DNA of 48,001 nt from Caenibacillus caldisaponilyticus (GTDB lineage: Bacteria > Bacillota > Bacilli > Bacillales > Sporolactobacillaceae), in contig NZ_BDDQ01000019.1 in assembly GCF_002003465.1 (NCBI RefSeq), forward strand, positions 1 to 48,001, in the 5' to 3' direction. The notes below the pieces were generated by a model. It made no database searches. It saw only the letters and a list, made by a program, of their open reading frames with translations, and was not told the DNA's origin. How positions within the stretch are numbered: the first letter of the stretch is position 1; every line of letters starts with the position of its first letter. Shown here one piece after another: positions 1-7,712 of the stretch. Made by a program: the position numbers and the translations under genes.

Positions 1-84
1 GCCCGGAGCCCCTTTATTTGCTTCCACCCGTTTGAGGGCAGTGATTAAGTTGTTCCGTGACAGAATCGTCTCCAACAGCGCCAT
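1..84 (-). CDS. ltrA: Group II intron reverse transcriptase/maturase, N-terminal fragment (runs off left edge)
   Basis: Reading leftward from the ATG at 84-82, the frame gives MALLETILSRNNLITALKR followed by VEANKGAPG, which matches the start of GsI-IIC-type group II intron reverse transcriptases. A GGAGGG Shine-Dalgarno sequence lies about 11 bases before the ATG, and an in-frame stop lies upstream, so this is the true N-terminus. Only 28 codons are visible; the RT, thumb and maturase domains are off the left edge. The family splices its host intron and reverse-transcribes it for retrohoming. Whether this copy is intact cannot be judged here. Confidence 0.85.
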   Translation of the reverse strand, partial: MALLETILSRNNLITALKRVEANKGAPG

Positions 85-638
85 CGAGATCTCTTTCCCT
101 CCGCGGGATGGGGTTCAAGTCTTGCCGGGCAATGCTCAGCCCTCTATCCAAGGCCCTCCGGGCTTCACCCATCTTTCCTTGAAAGAGTTCCGTCAGGAAT
201 TCTGCTTCAGCGCATTGCGTCTCGAAAGAGTTTGATCCATCCCTGAATTGACGTTCAGCCCTTCCCTTTTCAGGCGTCCCTTACTCAGGTACTATGGCCT
301 CTGCTGACTCCTGTACGTTCAGCAAAACCTCTCGATTTTGGTTGCCATCCTGGCGTACCGTACAGGTCTCCCCGGATAAGAGTGCGGACTTTCCACTCAT
401 GTACCTGCCCAATATACCGCCACAGCCCTTGGCGGCTTAGGACTTCATCTTGTTATGCAGACTCATCCGACTGTGACAGCCTCAAATTGGGTTCGTGTCC
501 CTCAGGTCGAGTGTTTGCCTCCGGCTTCCTTCAGATTCCGCCTCACGGCGGACACCCTTGCCTTCAGCTAACGGTAGGCGCTCGCCAGCCCCCGTTCAGG
601 ACTTTCACCCTATAGCACCGCACCCATGCCGGGCGTAC
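1..638 (-). mobile_element. Group IIC intron (GsI-IIC-like), 5' portion
   Basis: The intron runs on the minus strand from about 638 down past the left edge. Its first bases read GTACGCCCGGCATGGG, close to the GTGCG-type 5' end of bacterial group II introns. The roughly 550 bases between this end and the maturase start (84) have no credible protein gene and contain segments I recognise as conserved intron RNA, such as the 'gctggcgagcgcctaccgtt' stretch and a later 'gtcagcagaggccatagta' stretch. The encoded maturase start resembles the Geobacillus GsI-IIC enzyme. Its position just behind a terminator hairpin (646-671) is the known target preference of the IIC class. The exact 5' boundary is good to a few bases. 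Domain V and the 3' end lie outside the window. Confidence 0.85.
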
Positions 639-645
639 GTAAAAT

Positions 646-671
646 AAAAACGCGGCTGCGCGCCGCGTTTT
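646..671 (-). terminator. Rho-independent terminator, group IIC intron target
   Basis: A 10-bp perfect stem (AAAACGCGGC pairing with GCCGCGTTTT, 5-base loop) is followed on the minus strand by TTATTTTAC and then the intron 5' end. It would end transcription of the small gene at 687-884, and it is the kind of hairpin that group IIC introns insert behind. Confidence 0.85.
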
Positions 672-686
672 TTGTTTGGGTTCGAA

Positions 687-884
687 TCAAAAGAGCCAAT
701 ACAATAAAAGAACGAACAGAATCAAACCGCCGATCCCGCCGGTCAGAACGGACAAGCTCTGCCGGCGCCTGAGCGCGGTGTTTTTAAACGCATAACTTTT
801 TTGCTGGGCCCAATCCAGCGCCGTGCGAACGACCAAGGCGCTCCCCGTGATAAACAGCAAAAGAATGAACAATACCCGCAACAT
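687..884 (-). CDS. Small two-helix membrane protein, unknown
   Basis: A 65-residue protein I do not recognise. Residues 1-20 form one hydrophobic helix (MLRVLFILLLFITGSALVV), a basic stretch (ALRRRQS) follows, and residues 45-65 form a second helix ending LILFVLLLYWLF. A purine-rich GGGAGGCGGGGG sequence sits directly before the ATG, so the start is well supported. It is monocistronic: a strong terminator follows, and the next gene (ytxH) is divergent across about 320 bases. The sequence says only that it is a small inner-membrane protein. Confidence 0.65.
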   Translation of the reverse strand: MLRVLFILLLFITGSALVVRTALDWAQQKSYAFKNTALRRRQSLSVLTGGIGGLILFVLLLYWLF

Positions 885-1033
885 CCCCCGCCTCCCACTT
901 TTCGCAGACGCCGTCCGCGTCGGGTTCCGCCGCCTTGGCAGACGCGTGGGAACCCGCGGATCCCCTCCGGCACCCGGCGGTGATTCGGGTGTGGCCGACC
1001 ATCCTCTATTATGATAACTTATGTGAGATATAC

Positions 1034-1039
1034 TATAAT
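1034..1039 (+). promoter_or_regulatory. Candidate -10 element (TATAAT) upstream of ytxH
   Basis: The 317-base gap between the divergent genes (885-1201) has an AT-rich island at about 1005-1050 in otherwise G+C-rich sequence. It contains TATAAT on the plus strand. A convincing -35 at 17 bases is not visible; the nearest candidate, TTATGA, is 19 bases away. No other gene or repeat is apparent in the gap. Confidence 0.4.
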
Positions 1040-1201
1040 GATGTTAAGAAATTCATGGACAGGGTCCCGCCGTCCGGGGCTTAAGACACGGCGGCCTTCC
1101 GTTTCCACGGCCATCTTTGGCCGCGCACCGGAATGAGCGGTGGAAGGCTTTCGGCTTGTCGATTTCGAATTCTTGGCCAGACTGCAAATGAGGTGATGTT
1201 G

Positions 1202-1570
1202 ATGGGAAAAACCAAATCGTACTTGTGCGGCTTTTTGATCGGAGGAGTCGCCGCCGGGCTCACGGTGCTCTTGACCACCCCGAAATCCGGAAAAGCGTTG
1301 CGCCGTGATATCAAAGAACGCTTGGAAGACGCGAGGATTTCAGATCTGGGCGCAAGCATCGCCTCCGTCAAAACGAGCGTCGAAAGCTTTGTCAATAAAG
1401 GATTGCCCGCCCTGCAATCGACCGTTGAAGAAATTCGAACGATCGTGGAAACATGGCGGCGCGACATTCAACCGAACGTCCAAAAAATCGCCAGCGGCGT
1501 CAAACAATTGGACAAGGAGAGGAAAGCGATCGTTCTCAACCAAGATAAACCGAAACCGCCCTCGGATTGA
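1202..1570 (+). CDS. ytxH: YtxH-family small membrane protein
   Basis: The ATG at 1202 follows GAGGTGAT at a good spacing. Upstream in-frame starts at 1133 and 1196 are less well placed, so I use 1202, giving 122 residues. The protein begins MGKTKSYLCGFLIGGVAAG, a glycine-rich N-terminal transmembrane segment, followed by LLTTPKSGKALRRDIKER. That hydrophobic-GG then 'TPxSGxxxR' pattern is the YtxH signature. The remainder is a long amphipathic region likely to form a coiled coil. B. subtilis YtxH is a general-stress protein of unknown biochemical role. The gene is followed at once by its own terminator, so it is transcribed alone. Confidence 0.75.
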   Translation: MGKTKSYLCGFLIGGVAAGLTVLLTTPKSGKALRRDIKERLEDARISDLGASIASVKTSVESFVNKGLPALQSTVEEIRTIVETWRRDIQPNVQKIASGVKQLDKERKAIVLNQDKPKPPSD

Positions 1571-1586
1571 TAAGGGCGGTTTTTTC
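1553..1586 (+). terminator. Rho-independent terminator after ytxH
   Basis: An 8-bp stem, ACCGCCCT with AGGGCGGT, is followed by TTTTT. The left arm overlaps the last codons of ytxH and the stop codon lies in the loop. Confidence 0.85.
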
Positions 1587-1697
1587 TACCCTCTCATTCA
1601 GCCAACCGCTCATTCGGCTCAGTCCGGCCCGCGATGGCCGTAGCCGCGAGCTTAACGGAAGTCCGGCGGCCTCCGCGTCCATCCGGTGCGGAAACCG

Positions 1698-2282
1698 TTA
1701 CTTTTTGGCGGGGACGCGATAAACGTTAAATTCAAAGACATCTTGCGTCAAATCGATGGTTTTTGCTTTTAAGTAAAAGCGGCCGCCGACTTTGACTTGA
1801 TCGAGAGCGATGATGATTTCATTTTGCGAAGGGTTGACCGTCACCCAATCGGGAAGCTTGCCGCCCGCCCGGATGAAGCGAAGCACCTCGGACTCCGGCA
1901 GGTTGAAACGCCCGAGCTTCACCGCCTTTTCTTTCAACACGATGTTGCCCTGGTCGTTCACCTCGGGGTCAAAACGTATGGTAAAGGGGATGTCCAACCC
2001 GAAAAGCTTTAAGGTGCCCGCGAGATCCACCCCGTCGTTCATCGCCACATGAAAGTCGAGATTGCCGGTCGGATGGCGGTCGATCTCATCATTGATTAAA
2101 GCGACCAGCCGGTCTTTATCGGTGCGCACCGTAAAAATCGGAGCGGATGTCATCGGCAAGCGGTGGGCGTGAGGCTTGTTCCCCGGAGCGATTGATGCCC
2201 AAACGAGCAGGATGACGAGCCCAAGGACGACGGCAAGGTCGACGCACGCCAAAATGATAAATGCTGTTTTCCATTTTTTCAC
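1698..2282 (-). CDS. ypmS: YpmS-like DUF2140 membrane-anchored protein
   Basis: 194 residues. The GTG start at 2282 follows AAGGTGAT. Residues 8-30 form a single N-terminal transmembrane helix, and the rest should lie outside the membrane. The body, with motifs such as FTVRTDKDRLVALIN, NLDFHVAMNDGVDLAGTLKLFG and the closing VFEFNVYRVP, matches the YpmS/DUF2140 family, whose function is unknown. It stands alone: ytxH upstream in coordinate order is convergent with it, and the gene on the other side is divergent. In B. subtilis ypmS lies in a different region, so its location here is not diagnostic. Family assignment is fairly secure; function is not. Confidence 0.75.
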   Translation of the reverse strand: MKKWKTAFIILACVDLAVVLGLVILLVWASIAPGNKPHAHRLPMTSAPIFTVRTDKDRLVALINDEIDRHPTGNLDFHVAMNDGVDLAGTLKLFGLDIPFTIRFDPEVNDQGNIVLKEKAVKLGRFNLPESEVLRFIRAGGKLPDWVTVNPSQNEIIIALDQVKVGGRFYLKAKTIDLTQDVFEFNVYRVPAKK

Positions 2283-2497
2283 GCGATCACCTTCTTCACC
2301 ACTCGGCTGCTTTCATTAGCATATATCAAGCGGACGGATTTGAGCAAATCGAAACGATGCCGTCGCCCGCACAAAGTGCACGGGCATCCCCGCTCCCTCC
2401 GACGCTCACCCCGTCTCCATTTCGGAGCGGGACTACCATTTTTATGAGAACATTGGTAATCTATAAGTATGTTTAGGGATGGGGTGGGGGTTCATTC

Positions 2498-2695
2498 ATG
2501 ATATCCGTGGTTTTTACCGCTTTCGCGGCGGGGATTCTTTTTACGGTCAACTGCCTCGTTGCCGCTCTCTGCGACACGCGTGACATTCCTGAAGAAAAAC
2601 GCGCCCGCCTTTTTCGCATCGTCAACATCGGCATCACGGCCCTGCTGCTGACAAGTTATTTTGAATGGCTGATCGATTTTAAGCAACCGTTGTAA
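2498..2695 (+). CDS. Small membrane protein, unknown
   Basis: 65 residues, starting at an ATG preceded by a G-rich stretch (GGGGTGGGGG) that can serve as the ribosome binding site. Two hydrophobic helices, residues about 1-24 and 43-60, flank a short charged linker (CDTRDIPEEKRARLFR). The distribution of charge and hydrophobicity is typical of a real small membrane protein. It is not recognised by name. It lies between ypmS (divergent) and prsA (same strand, 208 bases downstream). Confidence 0.55.
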   Translation: MISVVFTAFAAGILFTVNCLVAALCDTRDIPEEKRARLFRIVNIGITALLLTSYFEWLIDFKQPL

Positions 2696-2823
2696 AGCCG
2701 TTGATCTGCGCTTGGCAAACACCGGGCTCCATCAAGGCGGGATGGCCAGCCCAACAATGAGGTCTTTCGATCGATCGCTGTCGTGTGACTAAAGATGTGA
2801 TTTTTTACAATTTCCTACAGTCG

Positions 2824-2853
2824 TTATCCCGCGGCTATAAAATGTGCTATAGT
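2824..2853 (+). promoter_or_regulatory. Probable prsA promoter (extended -10)
   Basis: TGCTATAGT at 2845-2853 is an extended -10 element of the sigma-A type. TTATCC at 2824-2829, 18 bases upstream, could be a weak -35. It lies about 50 bases before the prsA start, in a locally AT-rich segment. Confidence 0.5.
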
Positions 2854-2903
2854 ATTAATTGTATTTGCGCAACCAATAAAATGTAGGTAGGAGTGTTATT
2901 TAT

Positions 2904-3788
2904 ATGAAAAAATGGATTGCGGCCGTCGCCGTTGTTTTCGGTTTAACGGTGATCACCGCATGCGGAAACGGCACGGTCGTCGACACGAAAGCCGGAAAGA
3001 TCACCGAAAACGAATTTGTCAAAGAGCTGAAAGATAAATACGGCAAACAAGTGCTGCAAGATATGGTCTACAAAAAATTGCTTTCCAAAAAATATAAAGT
3101 CACCGATAAAGAAGTCAATGACAAAATCCACGAGCTGATGCAAGAAAACAACATCACGAGCCAAGACCAATTGCAATCGGTTCTGGCGTCTCAAGGCGTC
3201 ACAATGAAAGACTTCCGCGATGACGTGAAAACGCAAGTGTTGCTTTTCAAAGCGACGACGGACGGCGTTAAAGTTTCCGATAAAGAAATGCGGGATTATT
3301 TCAACAAAAATAAAAATAGCTTAATCGAAGTGAAGGCAAGCCACATCCTCGTCAAAGACAAGAAAAAAGCGGATGAAATCCTGCAAAAACTGAAAAACGG
3401 CGAGGATTTTGCCAAGCTGGCCAAGACCTATTCCACCGACGACGCCACCAAAAATAAAGGCGGCGATCTCGGCTGGATCAAAAAAGGGCAAATGGTGGCA
3501 GCCTTTGAAAAAGCCGCTTTCAGCATGAAGAAAGGAGAGCTGAGCGGACCCGTAAAAACCGAATACGGCTATCACATCATTAAAGTCACCGACCGCAAAG
3601 ACAGCTACGAAGATTTCAAATCGGAAATCAAGAACAAAATTCTTGAACAAAAAGCCAAACCGACCCAAGAAGTACTGGACAAGCTCGTTAAAGAAAATGA
3701 TGTCAAAGTCAAGGACAAACAATTTAAAGACTTGTTCAATACGTCCGTGACGACGAGCAGCGGTTCTGACAGCAACGCGAAAAAATAA
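2904..3788 (+). CDS. prsA: Foldase lipoprotein PrsA (peptidyl-prolyl isomerase)
   Basis: 294 residues. The signal peptide ends in the lipobox ITAC with the lipidated cysteine at residue 20, so the protein is anchored on the outer face of the cell membrane. Residues 25-135 form the N-terminal chaperone-like region. Residues about 143-232 are a parvulin/PpiC domain, with the motifs ASHILVKD, GGDLGWIKKGQMV, FEKAAFSM and TEYGYHIIKVTD. A lysine-rich C-terminal helical tail completes the typical PrsA architecture and length. PrsA helps exported proteins fold after Sec translocation and is essential in B. subtilis. The start follows TAGGTAGGAG, and a terminator follows the gene. The neighbouring yhaL and yhaM match the B. 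subtilis order. Confidence 0.95.
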   Translation: MKKWIAAVAVVFGLTVITACGNGTVVDTKAGKITENEFVKELKDKYGKQVLQDMVYKKLLSKKYKVTDKEVNDKIHELMQENNITSQDQLQSVLASQGVTMKDFRDDVKTQVLLFKATTDGVKVSDKEMRDYFNKNKNSLIEVKASHILVKDKKKADEILQKLKNGEDFAKLAKTYSTDDATKNKGGDLGWIKKGQMVAAFEKAAFSMKKGELSGPVKTEYGYHIIKVTDRKDSYEDFKSEIKNKILEQKAKPTQEVLDKLVKENDVKVKDKQFKDLFNTSVTTSSGSDSNAKK

Positions 3789-3811
3789 GCGGAAAATCAA
3801 TCAGCGACATG

Positions 3812-3850
3812 GAAAAACCGGAAAGCCGATCGAGCGGCTTCCGGTTTTTC
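3812..3850 (+). terminator. Rho-independent terminator after prsA
   Basis: The arms AAAAACCGGAAAGCC and GGCTTCCGGTTTTT pair over most of their length around an ATCGAGC loop, and the structure ends in a T tract. Symmetry suggests it may also work on the minus strand for yhaL. Confidence 0.85.
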
Positions 3851-3966
3851 ATTTACATATGGGGCGAGATCAGGGTGCCTATCGATCTGACCCGCTTTCG
3901 TCTTCCCCGTGTGGACATTTCCCGAGCCTGTCTATTTTCGGTCTCCGGTTCTCTTCAGATGACGGC

Positions 3967-4254
3967 TTAATCCGTTCCCGTCTTTTTGCCGCGCCGTTCC
4001 CGTTCGGCTTCCATGCGGCGGATGTAGATCGCGCCCTCTTGTTCAATCCACTGCTCGTCCTCTTCTTCGTCATCGTTCGCGTGCTTCAAATATTGCCAAA
4101 AGCTGACGAGAATCCCCACCATGACGAGAACGACCCAAAACGGCAACGCCCCGATGTAATTGATCACACCCGAAAGCCAGCCGAGTTGCTGCATGACGTA
4201 AACCGCGACCAATGCAAAAATGAGAAATAACGAGCGCTTCGCCTTCGCATTCAT
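3967..4254 (-). CDS. yhaL: Sporulation protein YhaL
   Basis: 95 residues from the ATG at 4254, which follows AGGAGG at 7 bases. The protein has two hydrophobic segments (about 7-27 and 35-52). The C-terminal motif DEQWIEQEGAIYIRRMEAERERR corresponds to the 'FIEKEGQVYMERMRKERERR'-type ending of B. subtilis YhaL. The family is membrane-associated and linked to sporulation; its molecular role is unknown. This copy is longer at the N-terminus than the B. subtilis protein, carrying an extra helix. It sits between prsA and yhaM as in B. subtilis, which supports the name. Confidence 0.8.
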   Translation of the reverse strand: MNAKAKRSLFLIFALVAVYVMQQLGWLSGVINYIGALPFWVVLVMVGILVSFWQYLKHANDDEEEDEQWIEQEGAIYIRRMEAERERRGKKTGTD

Positions 4255-4422
4255 GGTCAAACCTCCTTGAAGACCTGTCCCTCTGAGAACACTATATGCG
4301 AAAACGAAGCAAATATGACCGAACACGTGCCAAAAACCCAATCTTCTTTTCAACGCTCAGCCAACAAACGCGGTATCCAAAGGTGCCGGGAGAAACGGCA
4401 GCGCCATCTATCGCCCGTTTCG

Positions 4423-5385
4423 TCATTCATGGTTGACGGGCACGCGCCCGGAGAAGGTCGGCTTGTAAAACGCGCGATTGTCCATCGCAAAAAGCCGTTC
4501 GGTGAACTCGCCCGGCTTCGTCTGCTCAAGCGCGCGATTCATCATGTTCAGCTTGGCGTCCAGGTTGTCGATCATGTGGAGCACTTCGGCTTCTCGCACG
4601 AGCGGCGGTTTGGGACTTCCCCATTCCGGCTTGGAATGGTGGCTTAAAATCATATGTTGCAGCACGACGACTTCCTCGCCTTCCACGCCTAAAGCCTTGG
4701 CGGTTTCGGCGATTTCGTTCGCCATGATCGAAATATGGCCGAGCAGTTTGCCTTCGAGCGTGTAATTCGGCGCTCTGGCTCCGGAAAATTCAATGACCTT
4801 CCCCATGTCGTGCAATATGACGCCCGCATACAGCAGATCGGTGTCGAGCTCTGGATGGAGCTGGGCGATCGCCTTCGCCAAATCCAGCATCGAGACGACG
4901 TGATAAGCCAGCCCCGAGACGTATTCGTGATGGTTTTTGACCGCCGCCGGATACTCAAAAAAGGCGTTCTGGTGTTTTTTCACGAGCGCGCGGGTGATCC
5001 GTTGAATCGTCGGGTTTTTTATTTCGAAAATATACTGGGTGACGCGATCGACCATTTCCTCGACATCCATGGGCGCGGTCGGAACGAGATCGGATTTTTT
5101 GACGGAATCGCGCTCCGTTGCGGGCCGGATCGAACGGATGCGCAACTGTTTTTTGCCCCGATAGGACGTGATTTCGCCTTCGACCTTGACGACGGCTTCA
5201 GCGACGTACACTTCCTCATCCCGCGGGGTGGCGTCCCACAGCTTGGCCTCGATTTCGCCGGTCACATCTTGCAAGATCAGCGTGATAAACGGCTTGCCGT
5301 TGCTGGCAACCGAGCGGGTCGCGGATTTTATCATCAAAAACTGATTGACCGGATCGCCTTCCGATCGGTAACCGATTCCATTCAT
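4423..5385 (-). CDS. yhaM: 3'-5' exoribonuclease YhaM
   Basis: 320 residues from the ATG at 5385, chosen because GAGGAGG lies 8 bases upstream; an earlier in-frame start at 5433 lacks this. Residues about 15-105 form an OB-fold nucleic-acid-binding domain ([18 protein letters not shown], then [13 protein letters not shown]). The central region carries the HD phosphohydrolase domain, with [15 protein letters not shown] and the metal-binding LHDMGK, and a later ILSHHS. B. subtilis YhaM is about 314 residues and trims RNA and single-stranded DNA 3' ends in a metal-dependent way. A 282-base gap containing a possible 43-codon gene separates it from cssS upstream. All visible catalytic motifs are intact. 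Confidence 0.93.
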   Translation of the reverse strand: MNGIGYRSEGDPVNQFLMIKSATRSVASNGKPFITLILQDVTGEIEAKLWDATPRDEEVYVAEAVVKVEGEITSYRGKKQLRIRSIRPATERDSVKKSDLVPTAPMDVEEMVDRVTQYIFEIKNPTIQRITRALVKKHQNAFFEYPAAVKNHHEYVSGLAYHVVSMLDLAKAIAQLHPELDTDLLYAGVILHDMGKVIEFSGARAPNYTLEGKLLGHISIMANEIAETAKALGVEGEEVVVLQHMILSHHSKPEWGSPKPPLVREAEVLHMIDNLDAKLNMMNRALEQTKPGEFTERLFAMDNRAFYKPTFSGRVPVNHE

Positions 5386-5469
5386 CGCCGGTTCCTCCTC
5401 ATCACTCTGTCGTTTGTTTGTTATTTTACACAAGTCGGCAAACGCTTGTAAGCCGATAGATCGCCAAAA

Positions 5470-5601
5470 TCAAACCGTCACGGCCCGCACGGTCGCAATT
5501 TTAACGGATTTTACCTCCGCCCGATCGCCGCTTGCGTTGTCGGGAACAAATACCGCTGCCGGAATCGGGAGGCGCCGATCCCATCTTTTCCATCCGTCCA
5601 T
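5470..5601 (-). CDS. Possible 43-residue gene with SD inside a hairpin
   Basis: Between cssS and yhaM on the same strand, an ATG at 5601-5599 follows a very strong GGAGGGAGG sequence. The 43-codon frame begins MDGWKRWDRRLPIPAAVFVP and ends in VRAVTV. The nine bases directly before the ATG (GGGAGGCGC, plus-strand 5602-5610) have a perfect complement inside the frame (5567-5575), so a hairpin could hide the ribosome binding site. I do not recognise the product. It could equally be non-coding leader or chance. Confidence 0.3.
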   Translation of the reverse strand: MDGWKRWDRRLPIPAAVFVPDNASGDRAEVKSVKIATVRAVTV

Positions 5602-5667
5602 GCGCCTCCCTCCGAGCATGAAAGGGCGGGGCCTCCCGTTCCTTCTCGCAGCGAAACCCAAAGGATT

Positions 5668-7038
5668 TTAAGCGCCGGAGACCGCCTTTTCGGAGGGCAA
5701 GCGGATTTCAAAGGCGACGCCGCCCGCCGTGTTTTGCGCACGGATCACGCCGCCGTGGCGTTCGACGATGCGCTTGACGATCGCCAGCCCCAGTCCGAAC
5801 TGCCCTTTTTTTCCTTTGCTGAACGGCTCGAACAACAGGTCGATTTCGTCCTCTGGAATCGGTTCGCCGTCATTTTCAACCGAAAGGCGGACCTCATTGC
5901 CCGCGGACTCCGCTTTGAGCCGAATGCTTTGTTTCGCATAGCGCAAGGCGTTTTCCACGAGATTTTCCAATACGATGAGCCATTGTTCTTCGTCGACGTA
6001 AATCGGGACGTCGGCGCCTTCGATATCGATGGCCACCTCCGGCCTTCCCCCGGCCATCCGCTCTTTCACGATCTTTGCTAAATCCCCGAAGCGGACGTTG
6101 TTCCGGTCCGGCTTTTCCTCGGGGAGCGAGTCAACGCGCGTGAAATAAAGCAGCTTCTTCACGCGTTTTTCCATCCGCGCGGCTTCTTCCATGATGATGT
6201 CCATCGTTTCGTCCAATTGGTCGGCCGGGTAGATCCCGTCCTTGACCGATTGCGCATAGCTTTGGATGACCATGATCGGCGTTTTCAATTCGTGCGACGC
6301 CCGTTGCAAAAATTGTTTTTGCGATTCATCGTAGCGCATTAAATTGCGGCGCATGTGTTCGAATTGATCGGACAGCTGGCGAAACTCGTCGTCGCTGTTC
6401 CATTCAAAAGGCTTCTTCCAGTTCAGCCGGGCGATTTCTTCAAAGCGGTCGCCGAGCGCCCGGAGCGGCGCCTTTAAGTAGCGGGAGAGCCAAGCCGCCA
6501 AGGCGAGCGCCGCCGCCCCCGCCAGCAAAAACACGTAGATCAATTTCCACCAGAGCTTCTTGACCATCTGCTTTGTGTGCGTATCCCACATGTAGGAGAT
6601 CAAATACATGCCGCTCGGTTCCGTCTTGATTTTCCGGACGACATAATAGAGGGTCGCGCCCTGATAATCGACTTCGTATTCCCCGACCGTCTTTTCCTGG
6701 CTTTCTGCGCGCTCCACCATTTTTCTATAAACCGACACGGGCAAAGGGTCACCTTTGATGCCTTGCAAGTCCTGATAATATAACATGTGTCCGACCGCGC
6801 GCTTGGCTTGCTGATTTTCGATGTATTTGCCGAGGTTTCCGTCGGGCGGCGACAAATAATCGCTGAGGTTCGGCACGACATAACGCAATTGTTCCTGCTC
6901 GATCAGTTGGAAACTGTCGTCCTTGAGCGCCTGCTCCAGCGAAAAGGGGTAGACGATGCCGACGATGAGGCCGACGATGACGATGAGGGAAATAAACGAC
7001 AGCCAAATGCGTTTGGATAACGACCAGCGCATCGTCAT
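5668..7038 (-). CDS. cssS: Secretion-stress sensor histidine kinase CssS
   Basis: 456 residues. Transmembrane helices at about 11-31 and 166-185 bracket an extracytoplasmic sensor region of about 130 residues. A HAMP-like linker follows, then the H box RASHELKTPIMVIQS with the phosphorylated histidine at 249, an N box (NLVENALRYA), and a C-terminal GKKGQFGLGLAIVKRIVERHGG ATP-lid and G box. The DGIYPADQLDETMDII stretch after the H box and the EPFSKGKKGQFG segment closely resemble B. subtilis CssS, the sensor of misfolded secreted protein. The ATG overlaps the cssR stop by ATGA, so the two genes are translationally coupled. Identification rests on similarity of both proteins of the pair. Confidence 0.85.
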   Translation of the reverse strand: MTMRWSLSKRIWLSFISLIVIVGLIVGIVYPFSLEQALKDDSFQLIEQEQLRYVVPNLSDYLSPPDGNLGKYIENQQAKRAVGHMLYYQDLQGIKGDPLPVSVYRKMVERAESQEKTVGEYEVDYQGATLYYVVRKIKTEPSGMYLISYMWDTHTKQMVKKLWWKLIYVFLLAGAAALALAAWLSRYLKAPLRALGDRFEEIARLNWKKPFEWNSDDEFRQLSDQFEHMRRNLMRYDESQKQFLQRASHELKTPIMVIQSYAQSVKDGIYPADQLDETMDIIMEEAARMEKRVKKLLYFTRVDSLPEEKPDRNNVRFGDLAKIVKERMAGGRPEVAIDIEGADVPIYVDEEQWLIVLENLVENALRYAKQSIRLKAESAGNEVRLSVENDGEPIPEDEIDLLFEPFSKGKKGQFGLGLAIVKRIVERHGGVIRAQNTAGGVAFEIRLPSEKAVSGA

Positions 7039-7712
7039 GTCACGATCCTGTAGCCTTCGCCGTACAACGTTTCAAGCGCCAGCCGCGGCATCTTTTTTCG
7101 GATGCGGCGAACGACGTCGTCGACCGCGCGATGGGAGCCGAAATAATCCTCGCCCCACACCGCGCTCAAGATTTCTTCCCGCGTTTTCGCCATATTGATG
7201 TTTTCCAAAAGAAAAAGGAGGACGTCAAATTCCTTCATCGTCAAATCGATCTCCTCTTGGTTCTCGCCGAAGACTTTGCGCCGGTTGACGTCGATCTTGT
7301 ACCCGGTCACCTCAATGATGTGCGACTTGAGCCCTTGGCCATAGACGCGATGGAGCAGTTTGCGCGCCCGGATGACCAATTCTTTCGGGAGAAACGGCTT
7401 GGTCAAATAGTCGTCGCTGCCCATTTCCAGGCCTTGGATGCGGTCGAGGTCGCGATCGCGCGCGGAGATGAAAATGACCGGCATTTCGGAATGGCGCGCT
7501 TTAATCTTTTGGATCAAATCAAACCCCGACATCCCCGGCAACATGATGTCGATGATCCAGAGGTGGGCGCCGCTGTGAAGATATTCCAGAGCGGCTTCGG
7601 CGCTGTGGAACACCTGCACCGTCCAGCCTTCATTCTCCAAATATTTGCTGAGTATGGAGGCGAGTTTGACTTCATCCTCTACCAAGTGAATCCGAAACGA
7701 AAAGGCCGTCAT
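7035..7712 (-). CDS. cssR: Secretion-stress response regulator CssR
   Basis: 225 residues of the OmpR/PhoB type. The receiver domain covers 6-120, with the acidic pocket VEDE, the phosphoacceptor D55 in IIDIMLPG, and K105 in DYLTKPFLPKE. The C-terminal winged-helix DNA-binding domain ends VVRRIRKKMPRLALETLYGEGYR. The text KYLENEGW, HLWIIDIMLPG, VIFISARD and the WGEDYFGSHRAVDDVVRR region match B. subtilis CssR very closely. In B. subtilis this regulator activates htrA/htrB protease genes under secretion stress. Its start lies 41 bases inside the 3' end of yhaN, implying co-transcription and coupling. In B. subtilis cssRS lies elsewhere, next to htrB. Confidence 0.88.
   Translation of the reverse strand: MTAFSFRIHLVEDEVKLASILSKYLENEGWTVQVFHSAEAALEYLHSGAHLWIIDIMLPGMSGFDLIQKIKARHSEMPVIFISARDRDLDRIQGLEMGSDDYLTKPFLPKELVIRARKLLHRVYGQGLKSHIIEVTGYKIDVNRRKVFGENQEEIDLTMKEFDVLLFLLENINMAKTREEILSAVWGEDYFGSHRAVDDVVRRIRKKMPRLALETLYGEGYRIVT

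Noticed and set aside
2365-2431. G+C-rich hairpins upstream of the 65-residue membrane protein gene (GCCCG/CGGGC and CCCGCTCC/GGAGCGGG)
   Set aside because: Neither is followed by a T tract, neither adjoins a gene end, and no known riboswitch pattern is visible.
4735-5451. 238-codon frame antisense to yhaM
   Set aside because: Fully overlaps an intact, well-identified gene and lacks recognisable motifs.
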